Source of the DNA: Salirhabdus sp. Marseille-P4669
GTDB lineage: Bacteria; Bacillota; Bacilli; Bacillales; Alkalibacillaceae
Reading direction: 5' to 3'
DNA length: 64,000 nt
NCBI RefSeq assembly: GCF_900240405.1
Contig: NZ_OEQK01000001.1
Coordinates: 186,001 to 250,000, forward strand
The translations under genes were made by a program, and so were the position numbers. This document shows, piece after piece, positions 21,220-30,509 of this stretch (position 1 is the first letter of the stretch; the number at the start of each line of letters is the position of its first letter). The notes under the pieces are model-generated. The model was not told the origin of the DNA, made no database searches, and saw nothing but the letters and a program-made list of their open reading frames with translations.

Positions 21220-22122
21220 ATGAAACCAAAAGTACCATTTCTCTTCGTACTCATGGCAGCGGTTTTATGGGGAACAACTGGAACAAGCCAAACCTTTGCT
21301 CCAGCTAGTGCCCATCCAGTTGCGATTGGCACTATTCGGTTAGTTATTGGGGGAGTAACGCTTCTTGCCATCGTACTGAGCTTGAAGAAATTGTCGTTAA
21401 CGAATTGGCCGTATAAACGTACGCTTATTGCCTCCTTGTGTATGGCCTGTTATCAACCATTATTTTTCTCAAGTGTAAGTATTACTGGAGTTGCTGTTGG
21501 AACAGTTGTTGGAATTGGCAGCGCACCAGTTTTATCGGGAATATTAGAGTGGCTTTTTTGGAAAAAGAACCCGTCAAAGGTTTGGTGGAGTGCCACACTT
21601 TTATCTATTTTCGGATGTGTTTTGCTTTTTGTAAATAAAGAAGCGGTGAGCATAAATCCGTACGGTATTATTATGGCAATCGGAGCGGGGTTATCCTTTG
21701 CTTTGTTTACATTAGTAAGCAAAGATTTAACAGCAGAAAAAGAGCCATTACCTGCCATGGCAGTCATTTTTACAATTAGTGGTTTAATGCTGGCACCGCT
21801 TTTATTTTTCTTTGATATAACATGGATTTTTGAAGCAAATGGTGCACTTGTAAGCTTAGAGCTTGGAATTTTTGCTACGGGTATTGCTTACTGGCTATAT
21901 GCGAAAGGTCTTAAGAAAATCCCATCCTCCACAGCAGTCACTTTATCATTAGGGGAGCCATTAACTGCTACAGTACTTGGGGTCTTTGTAGTAGGGGAAG
22001 TACTTTCTGTTCCTTCATGGATTGGGGTCTTTCTCATTCTGTTAGGGCTATGTGTCCTATCTTTTGTAAAAGAAAAAACGGTCCAGCAGGTAAGTTATCG
22101 GGAGAATCAATTATTACCATAG
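21220..22122 (+). CDS. EamA/DMT-family transporter
   Basis: Membrane protein of 300 residues with ten hydrophobic segments, made of two repeated five-helix EamA halves (about 8-140 and 150-285). The WGTTGTSQ motif after helix 1 and the late SLGEPLTATVLGVFVVGE block are typical of the drug/metabolite transporter superfamily. ATG 21220 is chosen because AAGGAGGATTAG lies directly before it; a 22-residue in-frame extension upstream is hydrophilic and lacks a ribosome site. Substrate unknown. Confidence 0.87.
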   Translation: MKPKVPFLFVLMAAVLWGTTGTSQTFAPASAHPVAIGTIRLVIGGVTLLAIVLSLKKLSLTNWPYKRTLIASLCMACYQPLFFSSVSITGVAVGTVVGIGSAPVLSGILEWLFWKKNPSKVWWSATLLSIFGCVLLFVNKEAVSINPYGIIMAIGAGLSFALFTLVSKDLTAEKEPLPAMAVIFTISGLMLAPLLFFFDITWIFEANGALVSLELGIFATGIAYWLYAKGLKKIPSSTAVTLSLGEPLTATVLGVFVVGEVLSVPSWIGVFLILLGLCVLSFVKEKTVQQVSYRENQLLP

Positions 22123-22206
22123 TGTTTCAGGTTTCATCTCTAGGCGTATGTCTTACACTTTTTTACTACTAAAGAATAAGGTAGTTAAAAAAAGTGAGTG
22201 GACCTT

Positions 22207-23019
22207 ATGTTTAAAGGGATTGCGCGTTATGTTATTACGGCACTAGCTTTCTTGCTCGTTATTGTTACTGGCTGTAGTATAGAAACAAATCAGAAACAGT
22301 CTAGTAATCAAGAAAATAAAAATGAGAATCATAAGCATATAAAACAGAAAGAAGTGGAGAAGCAGACGATTTACTGGGGAATTGACACGGCTAGTGTGGT
22401 GGAGGAAGAGCAATTAATGTGTGTTCGTGAAAATTATGGCGAGCCTTCCTATGTGGGAAGATATTTAGAAACGAAAGAGGATGTTTCCTTTGGATTAACT
22501 AAGGAGGAAGTGGATTTCCTTCGCAAGGAAAACCTAAAAATTGTTTTAATTTATAATCACTTTACAGAAGCAATTTCTAAGGAAAGTGGTAGGAAGGAAG
22601 CACAAGAAGCGATTTCCTACGCTAAAGACCTTGGTGTGCCAGAAGGTGAATATATATTTGCAGACATAGAACCAACCTATCCTGTTGATCCCCATTTTAT
22701 CGTAGGCTGGACGGAGACAATCCAGGATTCTCCTTATAAACCAGGGCTATACGGTGTGTTTTCGGAAAGTACGGAGAACAACTTAGTAGAAGCCTATTTA
22801 AAATTTAAGGAAGATAACAGTGATGCAAGTAAACAGCTCGTATTATGGGTTAGTGAAGTAAATGTTGGTATCACATCAAAGGAAGAGTCGCCTACGGAAT
22901 TTAATCCAGATATCCCAGATGGTATAACGGCACACATCTGGCAATATGGAATCGATGATGAGACTTGTAATATAGATACAAATTTAACGGAAACCGATAT
23001 GTTTGAAAGTCTATGGTAA
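22207..23019 (+). CDS. Lipoprotein with DUF1906-type glycoside-hydrolase-like domain
   Basis: Exported protein anchored by lipid: a hydrophobic signal (about 4-24) ends in the lipobox VTGC near residue 24. A charged linker follows, rich in Gln, Asn, Lys and His. From about 57 (YWGIDTAS) to the end it matches the DUF1906 / Rv2525c-like TIM-barrel domain, with IFADIEPTYP and HIWQYGID as conserved blocks. Members are thought to act on cell-wall polymers, but the activity is unproven. A GTG at 22198 is an alternative start; neither start has a strong ribosome site. Confidence 0.72.
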   Translation: MFKGIARYVITALAFLLVIVTGCSIETNQKQSSNQENKNENHKHIKQKEVEKQTIYWGIDTASVVEEEQLMCVRENYGEPSYVGRYLETKEDVSFGLTKEEVDFLRKENLKIVLIYNHFTEAISKESGRKEAQEAISYAKDLGVPEGEYIFADIEPTYPVDPHFIVGWTETIQDSPYKPGLYGVFSESTENNLVEAYLKFKEDNSDASKQLVLWVSEVNVGITSKEESPTEFNPDIPDGITAHIWQYGIDDETCNIDTNLTETDMFESLW

Positions 23020-23049
23020 TAGATCCTCCATGATGGGGATCTATTTTTG
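23020..23049 (+). terminator. Terminator of the DUF1906 lipoprotein gene
   Basis: TAGATCC and GGATCTA form a stem around TCCATGATGG, followed by five T, directly after the stop. Confidence 0.75.
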
Positions 23050-23185
23050 TAAAGGAAAGTAGCTGAAAAGGATTCAAATCGAATGCATGTTCTTGCCGGA
23101 CTTGCCCAGTGAAATTGAAAATTTTCTAATCCAAAATAAATGTACTACCCCCAGGTTAATAATAATACAAAATAGGAGTGATTCA

Positions 23186-23773
23186 ATGAAGCGTCAACCC
23201 TTAAATCCACCGTTTTTTGCTCAACCGACTCTGGAACTCGCTAAAAATTTGCTTGGTAAATTACTCGTAAAAGAGACCGATGAGGGCATAGCTGCTGGAT
23301 GGATTGTAGAGACGGAAGCATATCTCGGCGCAATGGACCGGGCGGCACATAGCTTTGGCAATCGACGAACGAAGCGGACGGAAGTAATGTTTGGTAAACC
23401 GGGGCTTGTCTATACATATGTCATGCATACCCATTGTCTTGTGAATGTGGTAAGTGGGGAAGAAGGGATTCCAGAAGCGGTTTTAATTAGAGCAGTTGAA
23501 CCATATATTGGCATTGACTTAATGTATCAGCGTCGTGGGGACAAGAAAAAAGAGATAGAGCTTACTAATGGTCCAGGAAAACTAACGAAAGCATTGGGAA
23601 TTGTAAAGGAGGATTATGGCAGAACCTTCTTTGAGCCACCTTTGTATATTGCAGACGGGCCAAAACCAGATTCAATCTCAAAGGGTCCGCGTATTGGAAT
23701 TGATAATAGTGGGGAGGCAAAGGACTATCCTTATCGATTTTGGGTTACGGGGAATCGGTTTGTGTCAAGATAG
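23186..23773 (+). CDS. 3-methyladenine DNA glycosylase (AAG/MPG family)
   Basis: Removes alkylated and deaminated purines from DNA in base-excision repair. The 195-residue protein shows family motifs in order: ELAKNLLGKLLVKET (about 13-27), WIVETEAYLGAMDRAAHS near 36 with the catalytic Glu, VMFGKPGLVYTYVMHTHCLVNVV near 67-90, and LTNGPGKLTKALGI near 130. ATG 23186 follows AATAGGAGTGA; upstream in-frame sequence is not family-like. A hairpin terminator follows. Confidence 0.92.
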   Translation: MKRQPLNPPFFAQPTLELAKNLLGKLLVKETDEGIAAGWIVETEAYLGAMDRAAHSFGNRRTKRTEVMFGKPGLVYTYVMHTHCLVNVVSGEEGIPEAVLIRAVEPYIGIDLMYQRRGDKKKEIELTNGPGKLTKALGIVKEDYGRTFFEPPLYIADGPKPDSISKGPRIGIDNSGEAKDYPYRFWVTGNRFVSR

Positions 23774-23807
23774 AAAGCCTCCAAAAAATATTTTGGAGGC
23801 TTTTCTT
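23774..23807. terminator. Terminator between the glycosylase gene and ectC
   Basis: AAAGCCTCCAAAA / TTTTGGAGGCTTT forms a perfect stem with a 4-base loop. It is symmetric enough to serve both converging transcripts. Confidence 0.85.
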
Positions 23808-23856
23808 AGAGTTTCGGTAATGAGTATGATTTCATGTGAGGCTCCGATTTTGTTTG

Positions 23857-24249
23857 TCAATCCTCATCAACCGGATAGACTCCATTCTCATCATGTACTT
23901 CTTTCCCAGAAAGCGGAGGATTGAATACACAAACCATGCGCATATCTCCTTTTTCATTTGCGCGAAGAAGATGCTCATCATGCTGATCTAATGCATATAG
24001 AGTACCTGCCTTTATTGGCCATACTTTGTTGTCCTTTAATGTTACTACTTCCCCTTCTCCTTCAATGCAATAAACAGCTTCTAAATGATTTTGATACCAA
24101 ATATGTGTTTCTGTTCCTGCCTTAATAATCGTATCGTTAACAGAGTAGCCCATGTTGTCCTTTTTTGTTAATAATCGTCTACTAATCCAAGTACCTCCGT
24201 CTACATCATGTTCTGTTCCAAGGATGTCTTCTAGTTTTACTACTTTCAT
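23857..24249 (-). CDS. ectC: L-ectoine synthase
   Basis: Cyclises N-gamma-acetyl-2,4-diaminobutyrate to ectoine, the last step of synthesis. The 130-residue cupin begins [16 protein letters not shown] as EctC proteins do. It carries [20 protein letters not shown], the metal-binding cupin stretch [14 protein letters not shown] (near 55) and [14 protein letters not shown] (near 85). GGGGAGGC precedes the ATG. It is the last gene of ectABC, 22 bases after ectB. No ectD hydroxylase follows. Confidence 0.96.
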   Translation of the reverse strand: MKVVKLEDILGTEHDVDGGTWISRRLLTKKDNMGYSVNDTIIKAGTETHIWYQNHLEAVYCIEGEGEVVTLKDNKVWPIKAGTLYALDQHDEHLLRANEKGDMRMVCVFNPPLSGKEVHDENGVYPVDED

Positions 24250-24271
24250 TTTTAATAGCCTCCCCTAATGG

Positions 24272-25549
24272 TTAATTGGTAACTGGTATTTTTATTAATT
24301 TATTCACAGCATGTTCGATTATGTCAAAACCTTTTTTAAGTCCCTCTTCGTCAATGGTTATTGGTGGGAACAGTTTAAAAACTTCATCCTTTGGACCGGA
24401 TGTTTCCATAATTAATCCTAGTTCAAATGCTTCAGCGGCAATTTTAGAGGCTAGGCCGTCAACATCACAGGCAATCCCGGCCATTAAACCACGACCACGA
24501 ACTTCCCCTTTAATTTCAGGGAATTTCCTGCATAACGCTTGCAGGAACGCCTTCGTCATGTCTCCTTTGCGTTGAACCTCTTTTTCGAAGTTTTTATCTT
24601 CCCAATATGTTAACGCTTCTGTAGCGGTTACAAAAGCATGGTTATTTCCTCGGAATGTTCCATTATGCTCACCTGGGGACCATATATCTAAATCTGGTCG
24701 AATTAAGGTAATTGCTAAGGGTAATCCGTAGCCACTTAAGGATTTGGATAAGCAGACGATATCTGGCTTAATGTCCGCAGGCTCAAAGCTAAAGAACGTT
24801 CCGGTCCGTCCAACTCCTGCCTGTACATCATCAATAATAAGTAAAATTTCAAAGCTATGACAGATTGCTTCAAGTCGTTTTAGCCATTCAAAGCGAGCAA
24901 CATTGATGCCACCTTCCCCTTGAACGGTTTCTACAATGACTGCTGCTGGTAAGTCTAAACCACTACCGCTATCTTCAAGGAAGCGTTCAAAGTAATCGAG
25001 TGTATCCAGATCTTCATGAACATAGTTATCAAACGGCATCGTAACGGTATTTTGTAGTGGGATTCCTGCTCCCTTTCGTTTGGAGGCGTTACCTGTTACA
25101 GACAATGAGCCAATCGTCATACCATGAAAACCATTTGTAAAGCTAACAATATTGGTTCGACCCGTAACCTTACGTGCTAGCTTCAAGGCACTTTCGACAG
25201 TATTTGTTCCCGTTGGTCCTGGAAACATCATTTTATAGTGAAGCCCACGTGGCTTTAAAATTACGTCATTAAATTTTTGAATAAATTCTCTTTTGGCATC
25301 TGTTGCTTTATCCAGGGAATGGGTAATGCCATCATGTTGGATGTATTCGATTAACTTCTCTTTCATTTTGTCATCATTATGTCCATAGTTCAGTGCTCCT
25401 GCACCGGAGAAGAAATCGATGTATTCCATTCCTTTCTCATCCCACATTTTATAGCCTTTTGCCTTCGTGAAAACGGTTGGGAAACTTCTTACATAGCTAC
25501 GTACTTCCGATTCATATTTTTCAAAAACGTTAAGGTCTGTAAAATTCAA
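24272..25549 (-). CDS. ectB: L-2,4-diaminobutyrate:2-oxoglutarate aminotransferase
   Basis: PLP enzyme that makes L-2,4-diaminobutyrate from aspartate semialdehyde, the first committed step to ectoine. The 425-residue class III aminotransferase shows [13 protein letters not shown], the substrate-loop [16 protein letters not shown], the PLP Asp in [15 protein letters not shown] (near 240) and the Schiff-base Lys in [13 protein letters not shown] (near 270). The start is TTG 25549, with AAGGAGG 7 bases upstream; no in-frame ATG is nearby. There is a 110-base gap after ectA. Confidence 0.96.
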   Translation of the reverse strand: MNFTDLNVFEKYESEVRSYVRSFPTVFTKAKGYKMWDEKGMEYIDFFSGAGALNYGHNDDKMKEKLIEYIQHDGITHSLDKATDAKREFIQKFNDVILKPRGLHYKMMFPGPTGTNTVESALKLARKVTGRTNIVSFTNGFHGMTIGSLSVTGNASKRKGAGIPLQNTVTMPFDNYVHEDLDTLDYFERFLEDSGSGLDLPAAVIVETVQGEGGINVARFEWLKRLEAICHSFEILLIIDDVQAGVGRTGTFFSFEPADIKPDIVCLSKSLSGYGLPLAITLIRPDLDIWSPGEHNGTFRGNNHAFVTATEALTYWEDKNFEKEVQRKGDMTKAFLQALCRKFPEIKGEVRGRGLMAGIACDVDGLASKIAAEAFELGLIMETSGPKDEVFKLFPPITIDEEGLKKGFDIIEHAVNKLIKIPVTN

Positions 25550-25659
25550 ACCATGTCCTCCTTAATTTATATACCTTTTTTGGTATTGCAATGGTTTAAG
25601 ACTCTCTCAAATTCTGTATAGTACATTTATTATTTGAAAAGTTGTATCTCAAATTTCCG

Positions 25660-26196
25660 TTACGTGTGAAAAGGTCCAACACGGAAACATAATTCTTCTT
25701 CATGCTCCTCACTTGGAAATAAATCCTCTGAAAAGCATTCTGATATAAAGCAATTTGTTTCTAACTTTCGTGCAAATCCTTTAAATAGAGCTTGAGACGC
25801 TTTATTAGATGGAGTAACAGTTGCTTCTAGGTAACGAACGTTACGGCAAGTGCTTCTATTTATTAATTCATGGAGTAGCTTTGATGCGATTTGTTTGCCT
25901 TGGTAATTGGGATTTACCCCAATTTGCCAGACGAACACAACATCTTGCTTTTCTGGAGGTATAAATGCAGTTACAAATCCGACTAGTTTTTCGTCTTCCT
26001 TTGCTACAACGCATGTGTTGGCAAAGTATTCACTCATCATAATGTACTTGTATGCAGAGTTTTGATCTAATGTGGATTCTTGCACGAGCTCCCACATGGA
26101 TCTCCCGTCCTCAACCCTAGGCTTACTAAAGGTAATTTTACCGGTCTTGTCGGGATCGATGGTTACTTGACTACTAATGATAAAATCTCCTTTCAC
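25660..26196 (-). CDS. ectA: L-2,4-diaminobutyrate N-gamma-acetyltransferase
   Basis: GNAT enzyme that acetylates diaminobutyrate in the ectoine pathway. The roughly 175-residue protein shows EctA-type blocks: RVEDGRSMWELVQES, YKYIMMSEYFANTCVVA, FIPPEKQDVVFVWQIGV, and the acetyl-CoA loop NPNYQGKQIASKLLHE near 113. The start is unclear. The only usual start codon is GTG 26196, which has no ribosome site. A good AAAGGAG (26193-26187) lies downstream of it and points at ATC 26181 or ATT 26178 in the same frame (see findings). First gene of ectABC. Confidence 0.93.
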   Translation of the reverse strand: MKGDFIISSQVTIDPDKTGKITFSKPRVEDGRSMWELVQESTLDQNSAYKYIMMSEYFANTCVVAKEDEKLVGFVTAFIPPEKQDVVFVWQIGVNPNYQGKQIASKLLHELINRSTCRNVRYLEATVTPSNKASQALFKGFARKLETNCFISECFSEDLFPSEEHEEELCFRVGPFHT

Positions 26197-26221
26197 AAAC
26201 TTGTTTTTTAATACAGTATTT

Positions 26222-26250
26222 ATGTTAAAGTGGTCTGAAAATTAAGGCAA
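26222..26250 (-). promoter_or_regulatory. Candidate promoter of ectABC
   Basis: On the minus strand TTGCCT (26250-26245), a 17-base spacer and TAACAT (26227-26222) lie about 26 bases before the GTG. No sigma-B consensus was seen. Confidence 0.5.
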
Positions 26251-26640
26251 ATGAGTTAATGGAGGATATGTAAGGATAAAACATCTTAATCATTGGTTAA
26301 ACAAGTAAGGCCATAAAATCATTAAAAAATGCTCCGGTATTGTTAGTTTTTCTTCCGAATATTCAAGATTTGCTTTTTGGTCCCAATAAATAAAATTCGA
26401 ATAAATCCTTATACATAAAGGGTTTTTCCTGTAAATAAAAATTTTATCGTAGAATAATGAAAATGGAGAAAACGGGTCAAAAGTAGCAGTGGTTGTTAAT
26501 GGTCAGACTCTATATGGTCAATGGGGCAGGAAGGGGAGCCAGAAAAATAACCTTTCATCTGAACATTAGAAAAAGAAAAATAAGTCTAAAAATATGATAG
26601 AATGAATCTATAAAACCGTTAAAAGAGAGGAGAAATGAAC
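26251..26640. other. Gene-free stretch between ectA and araD
   Basis: About 390 bases, AT-rich. It separates the divergent ectABC and araD and should hold the araD promoter (a TAGAAT near 26599 is a possible -10). I see no gene, hairpin terminator, 21-bp periodicity or riboswitch in it. Confidence 0.5.
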
Positions 26641-27327
26641 ATGTTGGAGAAATTAAAGCAAGAAGTACTGGAAGCAAACCAAGCACTTCCGAAAAACAAC
26701 CTAGTTACGTTTACGTGGGGAAATGTAAGCGGTTTAGATAGAGAGAGTGGCCTGATGGTAATAAAGCCAAGCGGCGTACCTTATGAAGAGTTGAAATTAG
26801 ATGATTTAGTTGTACTCGACTTACAAGGCAATGTTGTAGAGGGGAAGCTGAAACCGTCTTCCGATACTCCAACACATCTTGTGCTATATCGTAATTTCAA
26901 AGACATTGGAGGGATTGTTCATACCCATTCCCCTTATGCAACAAGCTTTGCACAAGCGGGAAAAGGAATACCGGCGTTAGGTACAACTCATGGTGATTAC
27001 TTCTATGGTACGATTCCTTGTACAAGACCGATGACAGAAGTGGAGATAAAAGGGGACTATGAGTTGGAAACAGGCAATGTAATAGTGGAAACCTTTGAAA
27101 ATATCGATCCAAACCAAGTGCCAAGCGTACTACTCCACAGTCATGCTTCCTTTAGCTGGGGTAAAAATGCAACCGATGCCATTCATAATGCAGTTGTATT
27201 AGAGGAAGTGGCAAAAATGGCGCTCTGGACCTATCAAATAAATCCAAATACACAAGCAATGGATCAGCAATTACTAGATAAGCATTATTTAAGAAAACAC
27301 GGTAAATATGCTTATTATGGACAGTGA
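26641..27327 (+). CDS. araD: L-ribulose-5-phosphate 4-epimerase
   Basis: Zn-dependent aldolase-fold enzyme that interconverts L-ribulose 5-phosphate and D-xylulose 5-phosphate. The 228-residue protein is of usual length. It shows [30 protein letters not shown], the metal ligands [16 protein letters not shown] (near 92), [17 protein letters not shown] (near 115) and the third His in [13 protein letters not shown], ending [19 protein letters not shown] 26641 is preferred over 26635 because AGAGGAG then stands 8 bases away. No araA, araB or arabinose transporter is nearby, so it is an orphan here. Confidence 0.93.
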   Translation: MLEKLKQEVLEANQALPKNNLVTFTWGNVSGLDRESGLMVIKPSGVPYEELKLDDLVVLDLQGNVVEGKLKPSSDTPTHLVLYRNFKDIGGIVHTHSPYATSFAQAGKGIPALGTTHGDYFYGTIPCTRPMTEVEIKGDYELETGNVIVETFENIDPNQVPSVLLHSHASFSWGKNATDAIHNAVVLEEVAKMALWTYQINPNTQAMDQQLLDKHYLRKHGKYAYYGQ

Positions 27328-27332
27328 TAAAA

Positions 27333-27377
27333 AGGAGCCTTAGAGTTAGGAAGATAGACTCTAAGGCTCTTTGTTCT
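27333..27377. terminator. Terminator between araD and the anti-sigma gene
   Basis: GAGCCTTAGAG / CTCTAAGGCTC forms a perfect 11-bp stem followed by TTTG on the plus strand. It reaches the stop of the convergent gene. Confidence 0.8.
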
Positions 27378-28425
27378 ATTTAATTTCCACCCCATCTTTA
27401 CTATAAAACGTAATCGTGTAAGGTAGCCCATCAATATGTGGTTTAAACCGATCGGACTCAAATATAGCTACAATGTTCTCTTGGATTCCGTTAGCAAGCT
27501 CCTCAATAGATGAATCAGAGCTATTTAAATCCAGGTCAATCCTTAAATGTAAGGTGCCATCTGTGATCTTATGTCCAACATTTCGAACGTGGTAGTCTGT
27601 TTTGCCATACAATTCATTGCCAATAAAGGAAATTACTCTTGATTCCATCCATTTTCGTTCCGCTTCTGGAAGCTCCTTATGTGATATTACTTGGACAAGG
27701 GGTTCATCGGAATGCTTTACTTCTAGTTCTTCATAGATAAAGACGGTATCTTTCGTTGCGTTTGCTACGATTTCCTTCACGTCATCCTTAACCGATTTGA
27801 AATATTCCTCTGTCCCGATAATCCACACTTCCATACTTTTTTGTTCATCAATATAGCGAATCTCAATTTGTTCCTTATTGATATTTTCAGCACTTAAGGC
27901 TTGGTGTATTTTATCTAAATCCTTGCTATATTGTTCTTGGTATGCCAATTCTTCGTAATCAATCTCTATCCTATCTACAACTACTGTATAGGCGTCATAC
28001 CCTTCCGAATGTAGTGCATTTTCAGCGATTGTTTTAATTTCATCTTGTACGGTTTGTAAATATTGTTCTGTACCATCCACTGAAATTTGTACTATTTTAT
28101 CGGGTTGAAATTGCAGCCCTACAGAAGCAATTTGAAAGCCTTTTTTCTCTAGCTTTTCGGATATCATTTGAATCGGATCTTCTTTTTCAAATAAAGAACC
28201 GATCACCGGTAATTTGGCGAAGGTGCTTGCCATAGCAGGTGAGAAAAAGGCTGACCCAAACAAAATACTTAAACCAAGGATGGCTGCAGTAACAGCGTAA
28301 ATAGCGGGCTTCTTAAGTCCCTTTTTTTCTTTGCCCTTGGCGGCCTTCATAGCTTTCGTAAGACGCTCCTTGGGAATTGCAATCTTCTCTATTTCTTTAT
28401 GAAACTGTTTTCGAAAATCAGCCAT
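27376..28425 (-). CDS. Membrane anti-sigma factor, DUF4179/DUF4030-like
   Basis: Probable partner that holds the adjacent ECF sigma factor at the membrane. The 349-residue protein has a basic cytosolic N-terminus (about 1-38), one membrane helix (about 40-66, YAVTAAILGLSILFGSAFF) and a large exterior region. The exterior region contains two related segments, GTEQYLQTVQDEIKTIAENA (about 118-137) and GTEEYFKSVKDDVKEIVANA (about 203-222). The ATG overlaps the sigma gene by 8 bases, and GAGGAGG lies inside that gene. Assignment rests on context and layout. Confidence 0.75.
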   Translation of the reverse strand: MADFRKQFHKEIEKIAIPKERLTKAMKAAKGKEKKGLKKPAIYAVTAAILGLSILFGSAFFSPAMASTFAKLPVIGSLFEKEDPIQMISEKLEKKGFQIASVGLQFQPDKIVQISVDGTEQYLQTVQDEIKTIAENALHSEGYDAYTVVVDRIEIDYEELAYQEQYSKDLDKIHQALSAENINKEQIEIRYIDEQKSMEVWIIGTEEYFKSVKDDVKEIVANATKDTVFIYEELEVKHSDEPLVQVISHKELPEAERKWMESRVISFIGNELYGKTDYHVRNVGHKITDGTLHLRIDLDLNSSDSSIEELANGIQENIVAIFESDRFKPHIDGLPYTITFYSKDGVEIK

Positions 28426-28942
28426 TCATCCAATCCTCCTCTTTTAGCTCTTTTTTCAGTTGATTTGTAGCCCGATGAAGATATGTTTTTACCGTTCCTT
28501 CAGGGCAGTCTAGTATTTCAGCTATTTGTTTTACTGTGAAATCCTTATAAAATCGGAGAATAATTACTGTTTTGTAAGTAGCGGATAGCTTATCAATCGC
28601 AGCCATTAAATCCATTCGTGCCTCTAGGGGATTCCCCTCAGTTTTGGCGTAATCCTCTACATTTTCAAAAGGAATCACCTTTTGATTTCTTTTAATAAAA
28701 TCTAACGATGTGTTGATTAAAATTTTTGTTAACCAGGTATGAAAAAAGTCAGGTTCTTTGAGGTTATGAATCGATTTAAAGGCTTTATAGGTGGTTTCTT
28801 GGAAGATATCAATTGCATCGTTTTCATTTTTTACATAAAGATAAGCAATACGATACAGCTTGTCTCGTTGCTCATCAATTAATTCGTAAAGGGCAGACCT
28901 ATTGCCGGATATAGCTTTTTTAATTTTTCTCTGAAATGTCAC
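28418..28942 (-). CDS. ECF-type RNA polymerase sigma factor
   Basis: Alternative sigma factor of 174 residues. Region 2 spans about 15-85 (YRIAYLYVKNENDAIDIFQETTYKAFK). Region 4 spans about 115-165, with the helix-turn-helix ILRFYKDFTVKQIAEILDCPEGTVKTYLHRA. The start is GTG, with AGGAGG 8 bases upstream. Coupled to the downstream anti-sigma gene. The upstream TGAAAC...GTCTA pattern suggests autoregulation. The stress signal is unknown; SigX/SigW-like cell-envelope roles are typical. Confidence 0.9.
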   Translation of the reverse strand: MTFQRKIKKAISGNRSALYELIDEQRDKLYRIAYLYVKNENDAIDIFQETTYKAFKSIHNLKEPDFFHTWLTKILINTSLDFIKRNQKVIPFENVEDYAKTEGNPLEARMDLMAAIDKLSATYKTVIILRFYKDFTVKQIAEILDCPEGTVKTYLHRATNQLKKELKEEDWMNG

Positions 28943-28966
28943 TCAACCGACCTCCTTTCTAACCTT

Positions 28967-28995
28967 TAGACTGAAGTGAATAGGAAAACGTTTCA
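28967..28995 (-). promoter_or_regulatory. Candidate ECF-type autoregulatory promoter
   Basis: On the minus strand TGAAAC (28995-28990) is followed about 17-18 bases later by GTCTA (28972-28968), near the AAC / CGTC pattern of Bacillus ECF promoters, 25 bases before the sigma gene. Confidence 0.55.
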
Positions 28996-29035
28996 ATTTT
29001 ATTGGAAGCTTTAACAGATAAGTCTTAACTCTATT

Positions 29036-29073
29036 AAAACAAAAAAATGACGTGTGTCTATACACACGCCATT
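29036..29073 (-). terminator. Terminator of the MFS gene
   Basis: On the minus strand AATGGCGTGTGT, a 4-base loop and ACACACGTCATT are followed by seven T. Confidence 0.85.
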
Positions 29074-29085
29074 ATACATCCTAAT

Positions 29086-30282
29086 TTAACTCATGGAGAC
29101 TTCTTCGGTTTGCTTCTGTTGTTGTATCAGCTTTCGATCGTAGCTGTAGGTTGTAACATATGGGATAAAATACAAAACAATTAAGATTCCAAATAAAACA
29201 TGGATATTGGAGTAATCTACTACTAAGCCACCTAATACTGGTCCTGTCATTCTACCAGCTGCGCCAACACTGTTAATGATACCTTGATAAAATCCTGTTT
29301 TTCCCTTTGGAGCTAAATCATTGGCTAAGCTTGGGACCGCTGGCCAAACGAGTACTTCACCAATTGTTAAAATTGTCATTGCGATGACAAAGTCGATAAA
29401 GGTGTTTGCAAACAATAAGTAAACAAAGGAAATTAAAAAGATTGTATTTCCGATATAAATTTGTGTTTTCGTAGAAGGAATTTTGTTTCCAACAAATTTG
29501 ACGATAGGTTGAGCTAGAATAATCAATAATCCATTAATGGTCCAAAGCAAACTGTATTGGCTGACCTCCATACCTAGGTCTTGTGTGTAGGAAGAAATCG
29601 TTCCTTGCCACTGGGAATATGCAATCCAACAAACTAGGAAGCCAATACTTAAAATGATGAGCGAGTACAAGGATGCTTTATTGGCAATTTTCTTACCTTG
29701 ATCAATAACAGTCGTGTAGCTTTGAGCGTTTGCTAATTTATCCATTGGTTTAAATGCAAACACGACAACAATAAAGAATATAAAGAAGACACTCGCATTT
29801 CCAATAAATATATAATCAAATGAGTAGCTGGCAATAAAGCCGCCTAAAGCTGTCCCTAAGGCTACCCCTAAATTTTGGGCTACATACACCGCATTAAAGG
29901 CTCTTCGACCACCTTCTGGCCATAGAGATGCGGCCATTGCAAACATAGAAGGACCGATTACTCCTGAGCTAAATCCAATTAAAATTAATAGAATAATATA
30001 TGGAACAATACTATGATGAAACGCTAGCGTAATAGTGAATACAATAGCAGAGGATGTTCCGAATAGTAGCGTTTTATAGCCGCCAATTTTATCAAATAAA
30101 TAGCCACCAACTAAGTTTCCTAAGATGGCAAATCCTTGGTTGAACATTAACACGATGCCAGCAAATGTTAGTGATGTACCTAATTCATTATGCATATAGA
30201 TCGTATTCAAAGGCCAAAGAAAGGAGCCACCTGTTACATTAATGGCAGTTGCAATAACTAATATCCATATATACTTAGGCAC
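29086..30282 (-). CDS. MFS transporter
   Basis: Membrane transporter of the major facilitator superfamily: 398 residues with 12 hydrophobic segments. The inter-helix 2-3 loop GGYLFDKIGGYKTLLFG near 59 is the MFS motif A variant, and AYSQWQGTISSYTQDLGMEVS marks the second half. It resembles drug-efflux MFS proteins of Bacillaceae. The start is GTG 30282 with a weak GAGATG site. Substrate unknown. Divergent from topB. Confidence 0.85.
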   Translation of the reverse strand: MPKYIWILVIATAINVTGGSFLWPLNTIYMHNELGTSLTFAGIVLMFNQGFAILGNLVGGYLFDKIGGYKTLLFGTSSAIVFTITLAFHHSIVPYIILLILIGFSSGVIGPSMFAMAASLWPEGGRRAFNAVYVAQNLGVALGTALGGFIASYSFDYIFIGNASVFFIFFIVVVFAFKPMDKLANAQSYTTVIDQGKKIANKASLYSLIILSIGFLVCWIAYSQWQGTISSYTQDLGMEVSQYSLLWTINGLLIILAQPIVKFVGNKIPSTKTQIYIGNTIFLISFVYLLFANTFIDFVIAMTILTIGEVLVWPAVPSLANDLAPKGKTGFYQGIINSVGAAGRMTGPVLGGLVVDYSNIHVLFGILIVLYFIPYVTTYSYDRKLIQQQKQTEEVSMS

Positions 30283-30509
30283 AAGCTGTCATCTCTTTTC
30301 TAGAGGTTATTAAAATTCTAATGAATCATATTACGAAACGTAAAAATTTGCAATCCTTTTGTATTGGATTGATAGTAAAACTCTTCCTATTTCGAAAAAC
30401 AGACTTATCCGTATAAAGAAAACTGTGATATAATACTTCGGAACCTACCTTAAATGCTTCTTATTTTCCCTCTGAAAACCTCACTAATTTCACAAATGGA
30501 GTGATACAT

